Positions 13,846 to 25,012 of a stretch of 64,000 bases of DNA are shown here, piece by piece. The stretch spans positions 248,001-312,000 of the forward strand of contig JAMZAV010000794.1 of the NCBI GenBank assembly GCA_024449915.1, read 5' to 3'. The first letter of the stretch is position 1. Every line of letters begins with the position of its first letter. The position numbers and the translations under genes were made by a program. The DNA comes from Sweltsa coloradensis. Lineage: Eukaryota; Arthropoda; Insecta; Plecoptera; Chloroperlidae. The notes below the pieces were generated by a model. It was given only the letters and a program-made list of their open reading frames with translations, searched no databases and was not told the DNA's origin.

Positions 13846-14520
13846 GACCTTTTGACCGGTATGTAAATTTTCAGAAAAAAAATAACGCTTCGAATGAGCT
13901 AGACAAGTAGTCAATCAGACGCCATTTTGTTTTTTCCAAATTTGGAAAAAATCAAAATGGCGTCAGAACTTGGCAACATATATGTAAATTTGCAGAAAAA
14001 AATAACGATTCGAATGAGGTAGATCACTTACCGATCGGTCCCATAGGAAGGGCGTCGCGACGCCTCAAAGAAGTGGAAATGACGTAATCCGTCGCGTAGT
14101 CACTAGCTTGGTGGTCGTTTTTCGTTGCGTCCAATCTGACTTGCAAAGTTTTCACCCATATGGTCGTTTTCGTGAAGGATCACCGCTACTTTAGACGTAG
14201 ACTGGGTGCCGATTGGTTGGATAGGAGGGGCACGGGGACGACCGGCGAATGTAAAAAAATCCGACTTGGCGCGCGCGATTGCCGGCGTCCCGTTGAACTT
14301 GTGACCTTTTGACCGGTATGTTAATTTCAGAAAAATAACACTTCGAATGAGCTAGACAAGATGTCGATCGGACGCCATTTTTTTTTAAATTTGGAAAAAA
14401 ATAAAAATGGCGTAGAACTTGGCAACTTATATGTAAATTTGCAGAAAAAAATAACAATTCGAATGAGGTAGATCACTTACCGATCGGTCCCATAGGAAGG
14501 GCGTCGTGACGTCCAAAAGA
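13846..14520 (+). repeat. Direct repeat pair of about 215 bp, offset about 455
   Basis: The block from CCTTTTGACCGGTATG at 13846 to GGAAGGGCGTCGCGACG near 14063 is repeated from 14301 to about 14510. Both copies share CGAATGAGCTAGACAAG, GACGCCATTTT, ATATGTAAATTTGCAG and CACTTACCGATCGGTCCC. Inside each is a small hairpin in which GCCATTTT and AAAATGGC flank AAATTTGG. No coding sequence is evident; the minus-strand frame at 14191-14457 is repeat. Confidence 0.75.
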
Positions 14521-14713
14521 TGGTAAAAAGTCGACATTCGTTGGGCGATTGCGGGTCGAGTTTTTTACTCTTGTCAAAATGGCTTGCACGTAAATGTGCA
14601 CGAGATCGAGACGCTTCGATAGAGCAACACACATACTCTGCAATCGCCATTGCAGAAAATGACGATTTTACCTAAAAATATTTTTTTGTTAGTTTTATCG
14701 TGGATTAAACGCC

Positions 14714-14797
14714 GTCAGCGGTGGCGTAGATTCGGTTAGGGCGTAGGTCCGAGGAATACAACACCAAGGGGACGTGGGTTCGAGTCCCGCATAATGC
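14714..14797 (+). repeat. tRNA-like sequence, probable SINE head
   Basis: A T-arm-like stem and loop, GTGGG-TTCGAGT-CCCGC, forms a good RNA polymerase III B box, and a weak A box lies upstream. The acceptor ends do not pair, so this is not a functional tRNA gene; it is more likely the promoter head of a tRNA-derived SINE or a tRNA pseudogene. Confidence 0.5.
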
Positions 14798-14799
14798 CT

Positions 14800-15520
14800 T
14801 CACCCTCATCTGTCATCACTCATCGTCTCGATTAGCCTTAGTGCATCAATAATAAAAATCATCACCATTAAAAGTAAAAATTATATAATTTCAGTAAGTG
14901 AAGATTCCATACAAGCATCACATATCTGTCCGTCCGTCTGTGCGTGTGTCACTTCTCACGATAAAACACGAACACGACGTCCGATTGAAATTCTGCATTT
15001 TGTTGGCATTGTCTCTCATCAACGATGAAACAGACCCTTTAGTTAGGGGGAAGTCGCTAGCTCCCTAGAAAGAAAAAAATCATGACCCGGCACCTCCACC
15101 AATAATTTGAATGTGAGAAGATAACCTAACCTGACACAGACACCAAGAAGCTCAACGCAAGGTGATATAATTCATTTTTGTATATTTGTATTCTTCTTCG
15201 ACGATCTGTTGATTATGTAGCTTCGCCCCCTCCTTTGGATACACGTGCCTGTTTAATTAACTTTAGCATCCGCTCCTCGTAGGCGGCCGCCCACTCTGCC
15301 CATGCACCCTCTTCCCACGCCACTGTGTGGCTGCAGACTTGTGTGCAAGCTAGATGCGAACTATGGTCGCCCCCGTCCACACACACACATGCACCCTTGT
15401 TTCAGGGTGGACGCCATCTCCCACCTACATTATGAAATGTCATATTGTACATGAAACTTTGCAACCCACACATGACCGTAGAATATCGTCGAGCGTCCAC
15501 CCACATTATTTTAGAAACTA
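14800..15520. other. Unassigned stretch with a dispersed repeat segment
   Basis: The segment 14925-15110 (CTGTCCGTCCGTC, GTGTGTCAC, then GGCACCTCCACC) resembles 57130-57335 and is probably part of another degraded interspersed repeat. The rest holds no recognisable exon. Confidence 0.35.
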
Positions 15521-15524
15521 AAGG

Positions 15525-15808
15525 TCGCTCGCGAACGCTTTTTACAGTCGCGTTGATGGATGAGCTTTTATGTTGTGTTTTTTTTTTGTTCGTTGCCCTA
15601 AAAGTATGATTTGTATGAGAAATATTTCTTTGATTGAACCCAAAAACGCGGTAGATCTGTGTTCAGAGATTTTGAAGGTTCCCTGAAAATTTCATCAAGA
15701 TCGCATATGCCGTTTGACCGGTAGAAAGCGAACAAACAGACAAAAAAACACCCGAGCTATTTTTCTCAGGGTAGTAAAACTAAAGTCTTTGTTTTGCTCA
15801 TCCAATTA
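15525..15808 (+). mobile_element. Interspersed repeat family B, copy 1 (short)
   Basis: It opens with GCGTTGATGGATGAGC, continues through the family segment TTTCATCAAGATCGCATATG and GAGCGAACAAACAGAC, and closes with TGCTCATCCAATT. The central part is missing compared with longer copies. Confidence 0.7.
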
Positions 15809-15809
15809 A

Positions 15810-16385
15810 CCACTGCCGCCCCTACCTCCCTTTGCCACCTCTTCGATATATAAGCCTACCTATGCCTACTATATTATATACATACTATCCCAGTTTAGAA
15901 GCAAAACCGAATAAGTAGCACGTATCAATTATTTTAATCCTAAACATTCACTATCACAAGTACTTGTGTTTTCGGTAAACAGTGATCGAGCGCCTGGACG
16001 TCGGTGTTTCGCCCCGTCATGTGAGTTTCCGGGGGGGGGCGGGGGGGGGGGAGTTCACCTCTACGACCGTTACGAAGATTGTATTTGATCTAGCAGAAGA
16101 AAAAGTTCGTACAATTCAAGATAATGAGAGACAATAGTATGTGTTAAAAATAAAACCAAAAATCAGCCTTCCAACACAAAAATTATAAGCAGGCTGTGTG
16201 GTGTCAGGGGTCCTATATGTAATTGAATTCACTATAATCGGCTATATTGGGCGGTGTACTATCTCAACCCAAAAATAGATTTTAAAAGTTATTGTTTGGC
16301 AATGCCAGATGATCATAATTATTGATAAACTACCGGTATGGTCTTAATTCTGTTAAACTTTTAAATATATTTTTTTTGTTTATTT
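15810..16385. other. Unassigned intergenic stretch
   Basis: It contains a G-rich run at about 16030-16055 and AT-rich unique-looking DNA. I see no exon, RNA gene or clear repeat boundary. Confidence 0.4.
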
Positions 16386-16392
16386 GGATTTA

Positions 16393-16755
16393 AGGACGCG
16401 TCAACAGTTAGGTCATAATGCACCACTCTAACCTAGGGAGGAGGGGGAGGAGGGGCCCATGCTGGTCAGAATCAGCCACGGGTCAGGGGAGGAAAGAGGG
16501 TTCTCACGTCGCGGTCGTCATTGTCTTCGTCATCGTTCGTGGTGTCATTGTCGTCATCGTCGTCGAGGGGTCGTCAAGGGAAGGGGTCAAGGTTCCCGAC
16601 GACGATTGCCAGAGCTCGGCTCTATTTTCGGAGAGTAAAATACTACCCTTCATACTAGCTGATATTTGCGAGGTGGACTTTTTCTCTTGAATCGCCTTTT
16701 ACGATTAGCAGAGCCATGCTCTGGGCCAATTCTACCCCGAGCCCAGACGGGGATA
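16393..16755 (+). mobile_element. Interspersed repeat family A, copy 2
   Basis: The full set of landmarks is present in order: GACGCGTCAACAGTTAGG, GCTGGTCAGAATCAGCC, TCTCACGTCGCGGTCG, a GTC-rich stretch, CGACGACGATTGCCAGAGC, GATATTTGCGAGGTGGAC, GAGCCATGCTCTGGGCC and GAGCCCAGACGGGG. The open frame at 16418-16690 lies wholly within the repeat and is not a gene. Confidence 0.8.
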
Positions 16756-17051
16756 ATAATTTTCAACGAAAATGTATATTATGCCTAATGTTGGTTTGAA
16801 GCTCCTTGGCCTACACTGTGGGCTACAGTCTAATAGGTTTGCTACTCGGGCGCTAATGACTCAGCCACGACACTGTATGAAGGTGACAAACACGTGAGTC
16901 GCCACTTCACACTTTTAATCACTGTGGCCGCCTCGCTCGTTACGACAGAGCTTAAGAACACTGTTCTAGAGTCTGGACCACACGGCACAGAGCCTTGCGG
17001 ACACAACACTGGCGGGGTTGATGGTGATACTTATGTATCTCCTACCCCGAC

Positions 17052-17315
17052 CAGTGACGGATCCAGGGGGGTCCCCCTTGATACTTAATGATTACATTTT
17101 ATTCTATATAATGATAGTAATACCAAACTGTACGGTAAAAATCGAAAAAAAAAAAACACGATTGTCATACCCTCTCTAAAGCTATTTAAACACGTTTTTG
17201 ACAAAGCTCAAACAAGTTCCCTATACAGGGCTGAGCCCCCCAGAACCCCCCAGCGTCTCATTGCGCAGACTAGATCGCCCGCCCGCCCCCGGCAGAGGTC
17301 CTGGATCCACCCCTG
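17052..17315. mobile_element. Candidate hAT-type MITE (264 bp)
   Basis: It begins CAGTGACGGATCCAGG and ends CCTGGATCCACCCCTG, imperfect terminal inverted repeats of about 16 bp of the kind seen in hAT/Charlie-like elements. The 8-bp flanks ACCCCGAC (17044-17051) and CCGCCGAC (17316-17323) match at six of eight positions, compatible with an old 8-bp target duplication. No transposase frame is present. Confidence 0.55.
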
Positions 17316-17355
17316 CCGCCGACCAATCAGGCACCAACCACTCACAGCACTCATG

Positions 17356-17737
17356 TATAGTTCGTCCGTTTACATTTGACGAATTTCGGCTTTTTCGCCG
17401 ACACAGCGGGAACATGTAAGACACTTGTTATAACCGATTACGAGGGTTGTAATTTAAAGTTCAGTCTTTGCTGACCGTCGTCAATGTTGCCCGGCTGAAG
17501 TTCATTGTGCGCCTCTTTGGGCAAACCAATGAAGCGCAATAATGGAAACCAAACCAAGTGAATTGGCGACGGGCTTGCATGGTCATTATAATAGATAATA
17601 TGTCAATCACTGGGGATCCCCGAGACGATTTCCCGGGGAACCAGAGAAAGATGATCTTATAAAGAGGTGTGAACAAATCTGGTCTTTTGTCCCTTTGAGG
17701 AACTCCAAATTCGTCAACTGTAAACGGACGAACTATA
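17356..17737. mobile_element. MITE with 31-bp terminal inverted repeats (382 bp)
   Basis: The first 31 bases (17356-17386, beginning TATAGTTCGTCCG) and the last 31 (17707-17737) are inverted complements with one mismatch. Both ends start at a TA dinucleotide, which would fit a Tc1/mariner-like nonautonomous element using TA targets. No transposase is encoded. Confidence 0.7.
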
Positions 17738-17811
17738 TCAATGTATTACTCTTAAATAATGATCAGAGATTAACTTACGTTCAAAAGAAATCATTTTGAT
17801 TCATTTAGTTT

Positions 17812-18145
17812 AAGGACGAGTCAACCGTTTGGTCATAATATGCCATTTTAGCCTAGAGGATGTGGAGAGGAAGGTCCATGCGGCTCAGAACCAGCCACGG
17901 GTAGGGGGAGGAAATTAGGGGGGGGTCTCACGTCGTGGTCGTCATCGTCGTCGTCGGGAAGTCGTCAAGGGATGGGGGAGGTGTCCCCGACGACGATTGC
18001 CTGAGCTCGCCTCTAGTTTCAGGAAGTAATATACTCCCTACTTACTGGCTGATGTTTGCGAGATGGACTTTTCCCCTTCCCTCGCCTTTTACAATTAGCA
18101 TAGCCGTGCTCCGGGCCAAATTCTACCCCGGGTCCAGACGAGAGT
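17812..18145 (+). mobile_element. Interspersed repeat family A, copy 3
   Basis: GACGAGTCAACCGTTTGG opens the copy, followed by GGCTCAGAACCAGCC, TCTCACGTCGTGGTCG, CGACGACGATTGCCTGAGC and GATGTTTGCGAGATGGAC, closing near GGGTCCAGACGAG. The open frame at 17935-18231 is repeat-derived. Confidence 0.75.
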
Positions 18146-18454
18146 TACGAGAGAGAGTGGCGGTCGGAAGGTCTACTTTGACACTCTCAGCATTGCGCCA
18201 TTCATTTCACTCCCCACTCATCAAATTTTAATTTGTATCCCATAATTCATTTTAATGACACTAACAAGTGGAGCAGATTTCCGGATTTAGCCCACGAGTA
18301 CGCTTCGTACCAGTACAGCGCCCTATAGTAGAGCAAAGTAAAGTTATATTTGCCTGTTGATCACCGCGGACTGCCAGCAATCCCGTCTATGCAATACACT
18401 AGAATCCTTGCACTTTCCCCTCAAAACAAACCTGGAACTCTCTCCCTAGATAGC

Positions 18455-19900
18455 CACGATGAAGACGAACATTAACAAACTGGTCAGGTTTCAAACGAAA
18501 ACAATATATTTTGTACAATCCTCACTTTTTCTATTTTTTCGATTGATAGAATATAATCTTTTCAACTCACATAAGGGCACTAACCCCCATCCCCCAATCA
18601 GGCGTTTGGAATGGGGGGGGAGTGGGAGGAATCACCCCCCACTATATTTTTTGGCTCCCCCACTCCAGAATGTGAAGCATTCAGTTCACCGTTTATCACC
18701 ATTCACCACGGCTAAAACCAAAAACTAGTTGCAAGTAAGTACCGTTACTATGTACTAGTAGTTGTAGTACTTTGACTAGGGCCCATACGAAAAAGAGTTG
18801 CCTCCAACCCAAGCATGAAGACGAACATTAACAAACTGGTCAGGTTTCATACGAAAACAATATATTTTGTATAATCCTCACTTTTTCTATTTTTCGATTG
18901 ATAGAATATACCATCTTTTCAACTCACATAAGGGCACTAACCTTCATCCCCCATAGGCGTTTGGATGGGGGGGGGAGGGGAGGAATCCCCCCACTATCTT
19001 CTGTGGCTCCCCCACTACAGAATGTTAAGCATTCAGTTCACCGTTTATCACCATTCACCACGGCTAAAACCAAAAACTAGTTGCAAGTAAGTACCGTTAT
19101 ACTTACTAGTAGGCCTACTAGTAGTTGTAGTACTTTGACTAGGGCCCATTCTAAAAAGAGTTACCTCCAACCCAAGCAAGAAGACGAACATTAACAAACT
19201 GGTCAGGTTTCATACGAAAACAATATATTTTGTATAATCCTCACTTTTTCTATTTTTCGATTGATAGAATATAATCTTTTCAACTCACATAAGGGCACTA
19301 ACCCCCATCGCCCACTGAGGCGTGTGGAATGGGGGAGGGGGAGCGGGAGGAATCCCCCCACTATCTTCTGTGGCTCCCCCACTCCAGAATGTAAGCATTC
19401 AGTTCACCGTTTATCACCATTCACCACGGCTAAAACCGAAAAACTAGTTGCAAGTAAGTACCGTTACTTACTAGTACTAGTAGTTGTAGTACTTTGACTG
19501 GGGCCCATTCTAAAAAGAGTTGCCTCCAACCCAAGCATGAAGACGAACATTAACAAACTGGTCAGGTTTCATACGAAAACAATATATTTTGTATAATCCT
19601 CACTTTTTCTATTTTTCGATTGATAGAATATAATCTTTTCAACTCACATAAGGGCACTAACCCCCATCGCCCAATCAGGCGTTTGGAATGGGGGGGGGGG
19701 AGTGGGAGGAATCACCCCCTACTATCTTTTGTGGCTCCCCCACTCCAGAATGTAAAGCATTCAGTTCACCGTTTATCACCATTCACCAAGGCTAAAACCA
19801 AAAAACTAGTTGCAAGTAAGTACCGTTACTTACTAGTACTAGTAGTTGTAGTACTTTGACTGGGGCCCATTCTAAAAAGAGTTGCCTCCAACCCAAGCAA
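18455..19900 (+). repeat. Tandem array: four units of about 360 bp
   Basis: Units begin near 18459, 18815, 19179 and 19540 with GAAGACGAACATTAACAAAC and share ATATATTTTGTATAATCC, TTCAACTCACATAAGGGCAC, a G-rich run, CATTCAGTTCACCG and AGTTGCAAGTAAGTACCGT. Unit lengths are 356, 364 and about 361. The short open frames at 18459, 18898, 19261 and 19620 are the same repeat read four times, so their resemblance to each other is not protein conservation. Confidence 0.9.
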
Positions 19901-20500
19901 GATAACCTGTCACCTACCTTGGTTACCGTGCTCGCGCCTCCCCCGTCCTGTGGCGACTGTCCGTCCCAGAGAGCTCGACGTGGCACCTTAGCCTCTGTGT
20001 CCGCGAGTCTCGGTGTTTACATAGCAATCACCACCAGTGTGCTATGAATTACTAATGACATGTGTGTGTGTGTGTGTACCGCGTCATGCACCCACTTAGG
20101 CCAGGCCGTGCTAATACAGTAAACCTCCCGAGCTTCACACGGCTACAATAACAAATCACTTCATCGTTGTGTTGAGACGCTCAACTTAGTTGCCCATTGT
20201 GGTGCAAACTAATCTAAACTAACAGACTGTTGACTGGGTTGGGTTGGGTGCAGCTCAAGATGTGAACTCATGATTGTTTTACGACGAAGTGTGTGTGTTT
20301 GTATGTGCAAACCTCGATGATGACATAACGTGTATTAAGTGGTGTGGCTTCCGCTTCGGTTGCTGCTTGTAGTTTCAAACTGTGGAGCTAGGTCGTGTAC
20401 CAGATTTCATCACCCCCACCCTCCCCTAAATAAAATGTGCGGTTGGTTTATAGGCCTACGCTTGCACACCAATAAGTATCTCAGTGGTAATATATATATA
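19900..20500. other. Unassigned stretch with a short (GT)n
   Basis: A GT dinucleotide run lies at about 20060-20078. Overlapping opposite-strand open frames at 19792-20047 have no recognisable domain. No exon is called. Confidence 0.4.
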
Positions 20501-20504
20501 TTAC

Positions 20505-20757
20505 AGAGGAAGTGGGGAGGAAAGGCCAATGCTGGTCAGAACCAGCCTCGAGTAGAGGGAGGGAAAGGGGTTGGGGTTCTCACGTCGTGGTCGACATCGT
20601 TTGTGTTTTGTCATTATCGTTGTCGTCGTCGTGGGGAGGGGAATGGTTCACCGACGACGACCGCCAGAGCTCGCCTCTAGTTTCGGGGAGTAATTACTCC
20701 CCTACTTACCAGCTGATGTCTGCGAGATGGACTTTGTCTCTAGTTTTTGGGGAGTAA
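20505..20757 (+). mobile_element. Interspersed repeat family A, copy 4 (5'-truncated)
   Basis: It enters the family at the GGGGAGGAAAGGCC segment, keeps GCTGGTCAGAACCAGCC, TCTCACGTCGTGGTCG, CCAGAGCTCGCCTCTAG and GATGTCTGCGAGATGGAC, and breaks off about 60 bp before copy 5 begins. Confidence 0.7.
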
Positions 20758-20814
20758 CATTCTCTACTACATAATATAGGGGATGTTTGCGTCATGGTTC
20801 TTGAGTTTATTCGG

Positions 20815-21180
20815 ATTAAGGGTGCGTCAACCGTTAGGTCAGAATGCGCCACTCTAGCCTAGGGGAGGAAAGTCCCAAGCTGGTCGGAACCAGCCAAGGG
20901 TAAGGGGAGAAGGGGAAGTTCTCACGTCGCGGTCGTCATTGTCTTTGTCATTGTTCGTGGTGTCATTGTCGTTGTCTTCGGGGAGGTCGTCAAGGAAAGG
21001 GGAAGGTGTCCCTGAAGACGATTGCCAGAGCTCGCCTCTAGTTTCGTGGAGTAACATACTTCTTTACATACTAGCTGATGTTTGCGAGATGGACTTTTCT
21101 TCTTTCATCGCCTTTTACGATTTGCAGAGCCATGCTCTAGGCCAAATTGTACCCCGGGCCCAGACTGGGCATAATTATCT
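20815..21180 (+). mobile_element. Interspersed repeat family A, copy 5
   Basis: This is a complete copy from GGGTGCGTCAACCGTTAGG to GGGCCCAGACTGGGC. It lies in tandem orientation with copy 4. The open frames at 20854-21057 and 20939-21211 fall inside it. Confidence 0.8.
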
Positions 21181-21184
21181 CAAT

Positions 21185-22100
21185 AAACCTGCTCTCCGTT
21201 TAGTTAATTAGATGAAGACCACAACAAAAGTTAGGTATGTCCTCGTTAATAAGGTGAGTCCGAGCAAAAAGATATCTCAAACCCTAGAAGTCAACTATAT
21301 CTATTTGAAACTTTTTTGGGATTTTTTCCTACTTCTAGTTGTCATCTGATAGATAAGCAATTTTGCGTCATTGTCAAGCAAGGAGATGGTCAGTGGTCAC
21401 ACTTACTAAACATTATTGTGCAATACGCACAAATAAATTCGGAAAATTTCCAATTTAAGTGATTTTACAAAAATCCTCAATTCTAAAAATCCATTGTGAT
21501 TTATTTAGACTTTTTTGTGATGGTTAAAATAAATGTGCTTCTATCGAAGACTATTATACATGACCATACATGTGTGCAAAGTGTGGTAACAATCTGCAGA
21601 AGGGGGGGGGGGGTACTAGGCAGAACTCACTTTAATAATATACTAAATAATCCACCGTACTCACTTAGGCCTACATGGTAGTAACTGACATTCACGTCCT
21701 TGGAAACATGTAAGAAGTACTGAGATTAACCGAGTTTGAGTATTGTACACCCCCACAAAAATAACGAGAGAATCAGATATTATATTATTGACTTTGTGTT
21801 TTGGACTAGTCAATGTTTTAATAACAACCCTTGTGTATAATAGACTGTTCCACCCTGCAGCTGCAGTGATTCCTAGGACTGCCAAGAAATCGATAAATGC
21901 AATAAATGTAGTAATCATTTACGTGTTTGTTGTTTGATCATCTTTAAAAATAGAGAATCATTGATATTCATGTTTGTTTTTTTCATTATTTTACGAATAT
22001 CGAATTCTCTTATAATTTTCTTGTCACTTTTGGGCTAGTTTTTGTTGAAATCCAAATCCCCCCTCCCCCTCCGGTTGCACATAGAATTGCCCTAGTTACC
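21185..22100. other. Unassigned stretch upstream of the first gene
   Basis: AT-rich DNA with a G run at 21602-21613. The opposite-strand frames around 21661-21937 mirror each other and show no domain. I see no exon or RNA gene. Confidence 0.4.
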
Positions 22101-22139
22101 GTGCAGGTACTTTGTCTTGGCCGGTGCTGGGGGCGATCT

Positions 22140-22170
22140 CTGATTGGCTGTCTCGGTTGTCAAGCAACGC
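22140..22170. promoter_or_regulatory. Candidate core promoter motifs: inverted CCAAT box and X-box-like palindrome
   Basis: TGATTGGCTG at 22141-22150 contains an inverted CCAAT box. GTTGTCAAGCAAC at 22156-22168 resembles the RFX-family X-box (two GTTGNC/GNCAAC half-sites). They sit about 130-150 bp before the better-context ATG. RFX sites often mark ciliary genes, but one motif is weak evidence. Confidence 0.35.
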
Positions 22171-22296
22171 ATCCCATCAATCAATATCATCCCCTGAGAG
22201 AAGGGAATGATAAAGAGAGTGGTCAGGACCCGGGCGTCGTCACTCACGCCAGGACGTCGGTTGAAGCCACAGGTATCACCGCTTGCTAGAGGCACC

Positions 22297-22339
22297 ATGT
22301 CAGCGACATCAGACTCTCCCAGAGGACAAGAGGAGGGCG
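22297..22339 (+). CDS. Exon 1 of an unrecognised tail-anchored membrane protein gene
   Basis: The frame from ATG 22297 reads MSATSDSPRGQEEG and then leaves one base of a split codon before a strong donor, CG|GTGAGT, at 22340. The ATG has a good context (ACC before it). Another in-frame ATG lies upstream at 22207 with no stop between; it would add 30 mostly basic residues, and a TGA at 22195 closes the frame above it. I prefer 22297 for its context, though the first AUG cannot be excluded. The leftover G joins AA at 29073 to make GAA (Glu), and the frame then runs on as one protein of about 332 residues. The 6.7-kb intron is filled with repeats. Serine-rich acidic residues suggest a cytosolic N-terminus. 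Confidence 0.65.
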
Positions 22340-22502
22340 GTGAGTATATTTATCAACAAAGTTATCCACATTGTTAGTATACGTTCATTTTCAAGATTTC
22401 GAAAAGACTTTTATTGACTATGCATTTGCGCTTTCTTGCGGTAATTCATAAACGTACACTGCCTGTAACTACATCCTTGAAAAGCTTGGCAAAATAGAAT
22501 TT

Positions 22503-23076
22503 GCAACTACTAGGAAAACGCTTAAGTCCCGCCGCGTTGATGGATGAGCTTTTTTGTAAGTTTTTAGTTTGCGTAGGACCACTTTTCATGTGCAAGTGCT
22601 TTTTGAATGCATTGTAGGTGATTGTTGTCAAGTTTCTATTGTTACTTGTTAATTGTTATTAAAATTTAAAAAAAAACTCATATTAAAACCTTTATTCTAT
22701 GGATTCTGGCTAACTTTTTCGACTTTTTCTTTCAGAAAGCAATACATCACCATTACCTGAATGTCCATGTAAAATATGAACGTTGTAGCCCCACCCGTTT
22801 GGTCAGAATCGGCCCAAATGTCACGAAAATATCGCACTTAAAATCGAAAAAAATCGTAAAAGTACGAAATTCATGAGAAATATTTTCTTCGGTTATACCC
22901 AAAAACAATGCACCTCTAAGCTCAGAGATTTCGAAGGTCCCCTCCAATTTTCATCAAGATCGGATATGCCGTTTGCCTGGTAGAGAGCGAACAAACAGAC
23001 AAAAATACAAAAAAAAAACATTGGAGCTAAATTTTTTGAGGGGTCAGTAAAATTGAAGTCTTCGCTTTCCTCATCC
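22503..23076 (+). mobile_element. Interspersed repeat family B, copy 2
   Basis: It starts near AGGAAAACGCTTAAGTCCCG and GTTGATGGATGAGC and ends at a CTCATCCAA word, so the ends carry an imperfect inverted TTGGATGAGC. Internal landmarks are CACCCGTTTGGTCAGAATCG, TTCAGAGATTTCGAAGG, ATCAAGATCGGATATG and GAGCGAACAAACAGAC. The minus-strand frames here are repeat-derived. Confidence 0.75.
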
Positions 23077-23220
23077 AAAAACTACAGCCAAACCTTACAC
23101 ACTCAAAAGCAATGAGATCTTCAAGACGGGCCAAGCTCATCTACTCCATAATGGTATTTAAAAAAAATAATTAGTTTCTCGTCATATTCTTTTATCCCTC
23201 AGACCTCTTATTTATTTTAC

Positions 23221-23952
23221 CAGGAAAACGCTTAAGTCCCGCCGCGTTGATGGATGAGCTTTTTAAAGTTTTTAGTTTGCGTGGGATATCTTTACTTTTG
23301 CAAGTGCTTTGTTTTGCTGCCTACGCATTGTAGGTGATTGTTGTCAAGTTTCTATTGTTTCTTGACAATTGGTATTATTTACCGTAAAAAACTTATATTA
23401 AAAGCTTTATTTCTATGGATTCTGGCTAACTTTTTCAACTTTTCAAAGGGTACTACATCACCATAACCTTAATGTCCATGTATAATATGAAAGTTGTAAC
23501 CCCACCCGTTTGGTCAGAATTGGACCAAATGGCACGAAAATATCGCACAAAAAATCAAAAAACGTATATTAAAAGCTTTATTTCTATAGATTCTGGCTAA
23601 CTTTTTCAACTTTTTCTTTCAAATTGTACTACATCACCATAACCTTAATATTCATGTATAATATGAACGTTGTAGCCCCACCCGTTGGTCAAAATTGGCC
23701 CAAATGGCACGAAAATGTCGCACAAAAAATCGGAAAAAATCGTAGTACGATATTAATGAGAAATATTTCTTCGATTGTACCCAAAAACGTGGCAAGTCTA
23801 AGTTCAGAGATTTCGAAGGTCCTGTCAAATTTTCATCAAGATCGCATATGCCGTTTGCCCGGTAGAGAGCGAACAAACAGACAAAAAAAAACACCCGAGC
23901 TAAATTTTTTGGGGGGTCAGTGAAATTGAAGTCTTCGCTTCGCTCATCCAAT
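23221..23952 (+). mobile_element. Interspersed repeat family B, copy 3 (internal duplication)
   Basis: It has the same ends and landmarks as copy 2, but the segment with TTATTTCTATGGATTCTGGC through the CGCACAAAAAATC word is present twice in tandem (about 23395-23560 and 23562-23735). Copy 7 carries a comparable duplication. Confidence 0.75.
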
Positions 23953-24078
23953 TATCCAACACCAGAAACATGTTAAATATCCGTTACCATTCGATACGAT
24001 TCCTTAACTTCATCAATATCTTCTGTTCAATTTTCAAATTCAATTCAATTTATTATTATTACTATTTGTATTATTACT

Positions 24079-24656
24079 AGGAAAACGCTTAAGTCCCGTC
24101 GCGTTGATGGATGAGCTTTTTTGTAAGTTTTTAGTTTGCGTGGGGTCTCTTTACTTATCAAGTGCTTTTTGAACGCATTGTAGGTGATTGTTGTCAAGTT
24201 TCTATTGTTACTTGTTAATTGTTATTATAAACCTCAAAAAAATTATATTAAAACCTTTATTTATATGGACTCTGGCTCATTTTTTTCATTTTTTTCTTTT
24301 AAAAAGCAATACATCACCATAACCTTATAATGTCCATGTGAAATATGAACGTTCTAGCCCCACCGGTTTGGTCAGAATCGGCCCAAATGTCACGAAAATA
24401 TCGCGCTAAAAATCGAAAAAAATCGTAAAAGTACGATTTCTTCTATTGTACCCAAAAACGTAGCAAGTCTAAGTTCAGAGATTTCGAAGGTCCCCTCCAA
24501 TTTTCATCAAGATCGCATAATGCCGTTTGCCCGGTAGAGAGCGAACAAACAGACAGAAAAACAAACAAACAAAAAAACAAAAAAAAACATTGGAGCTAAA
24601 TTTTTTGAGGGGTCAGTGAAATTGAAGTCTTCTCTTCGCTCGCTACGCTCATCTAA
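24079..24656 (+). mobile_element. Interspersed repeat family B, copy 4
   Basis: AGGAAAACGCTTAAGTCCCG, GTTGATGGATGAGC, CGGTTTGGTCAGAATCGGCC, TTCAGAGATTTCGAAGG and a terminal CGCTACGCTCATCTAA are present in family order. Confidence 0.75.
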
Positions 24657-24867
24657 TTATGTCATTTTAACTGTAATTCGAAATAAATTTTAAATAAATT
24701 TTGATATTGTCGCCTTACTAGGCTAATCACTGTTTAACCATGCTGAGAGGCTAAATAAAGAGGGTATTGGTATTGTCCATAACCCTACACTGGCCGACCT
24801 GTCCCGTCATGGAACAGGTAAAAATACATGGTTGTTACATTTTGATATTATTGTGTGTTAATAATAA

Positions 24868-25012
24868 TAATTTACCGTGGGAAGCCTGCCCAGGGTGTAG
24901 GTGTCTATCTAGGTACACTGGAGTTTGTACAAGTTTGTGAAGGGCGACGGGATTCGAACCCACGACCTCCTCCCGAATCAGTCGAGCGCTTGTGACCCAA
25001 CACTGTCTGTAT
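24868..25012 (-). mobile_element. tRNA-derived SINE fragment
   Basis: On the minus strand a B box, GTGGGTTCGAATCCCGT, follows a weak anticodon-like arm, and the sequence continues into a non-tRNA body ending in an AATTATTATTATTA tail. No paired acceptor stem is seen, so it is not a working tRNA. Confidence 0.55.

Noticed and set aside
13435..15320. A transposon starting at CAGTGGCGTAGC with a CACGCCACTG end
   Set aside because: Only about ten terminal bases match and there is no target duplication.
16418..16690. Open frames with hydrophobic Val/Ile runs in family A copies
   Set aside because: The Val/Ile run is the GTC/ATC repeat of the element; frames are not kept between copies.
18459..19859. 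Four related short open frames looking like a protein family
   Set aside because: They are the same 360-bp tandem repeat unit read four times.
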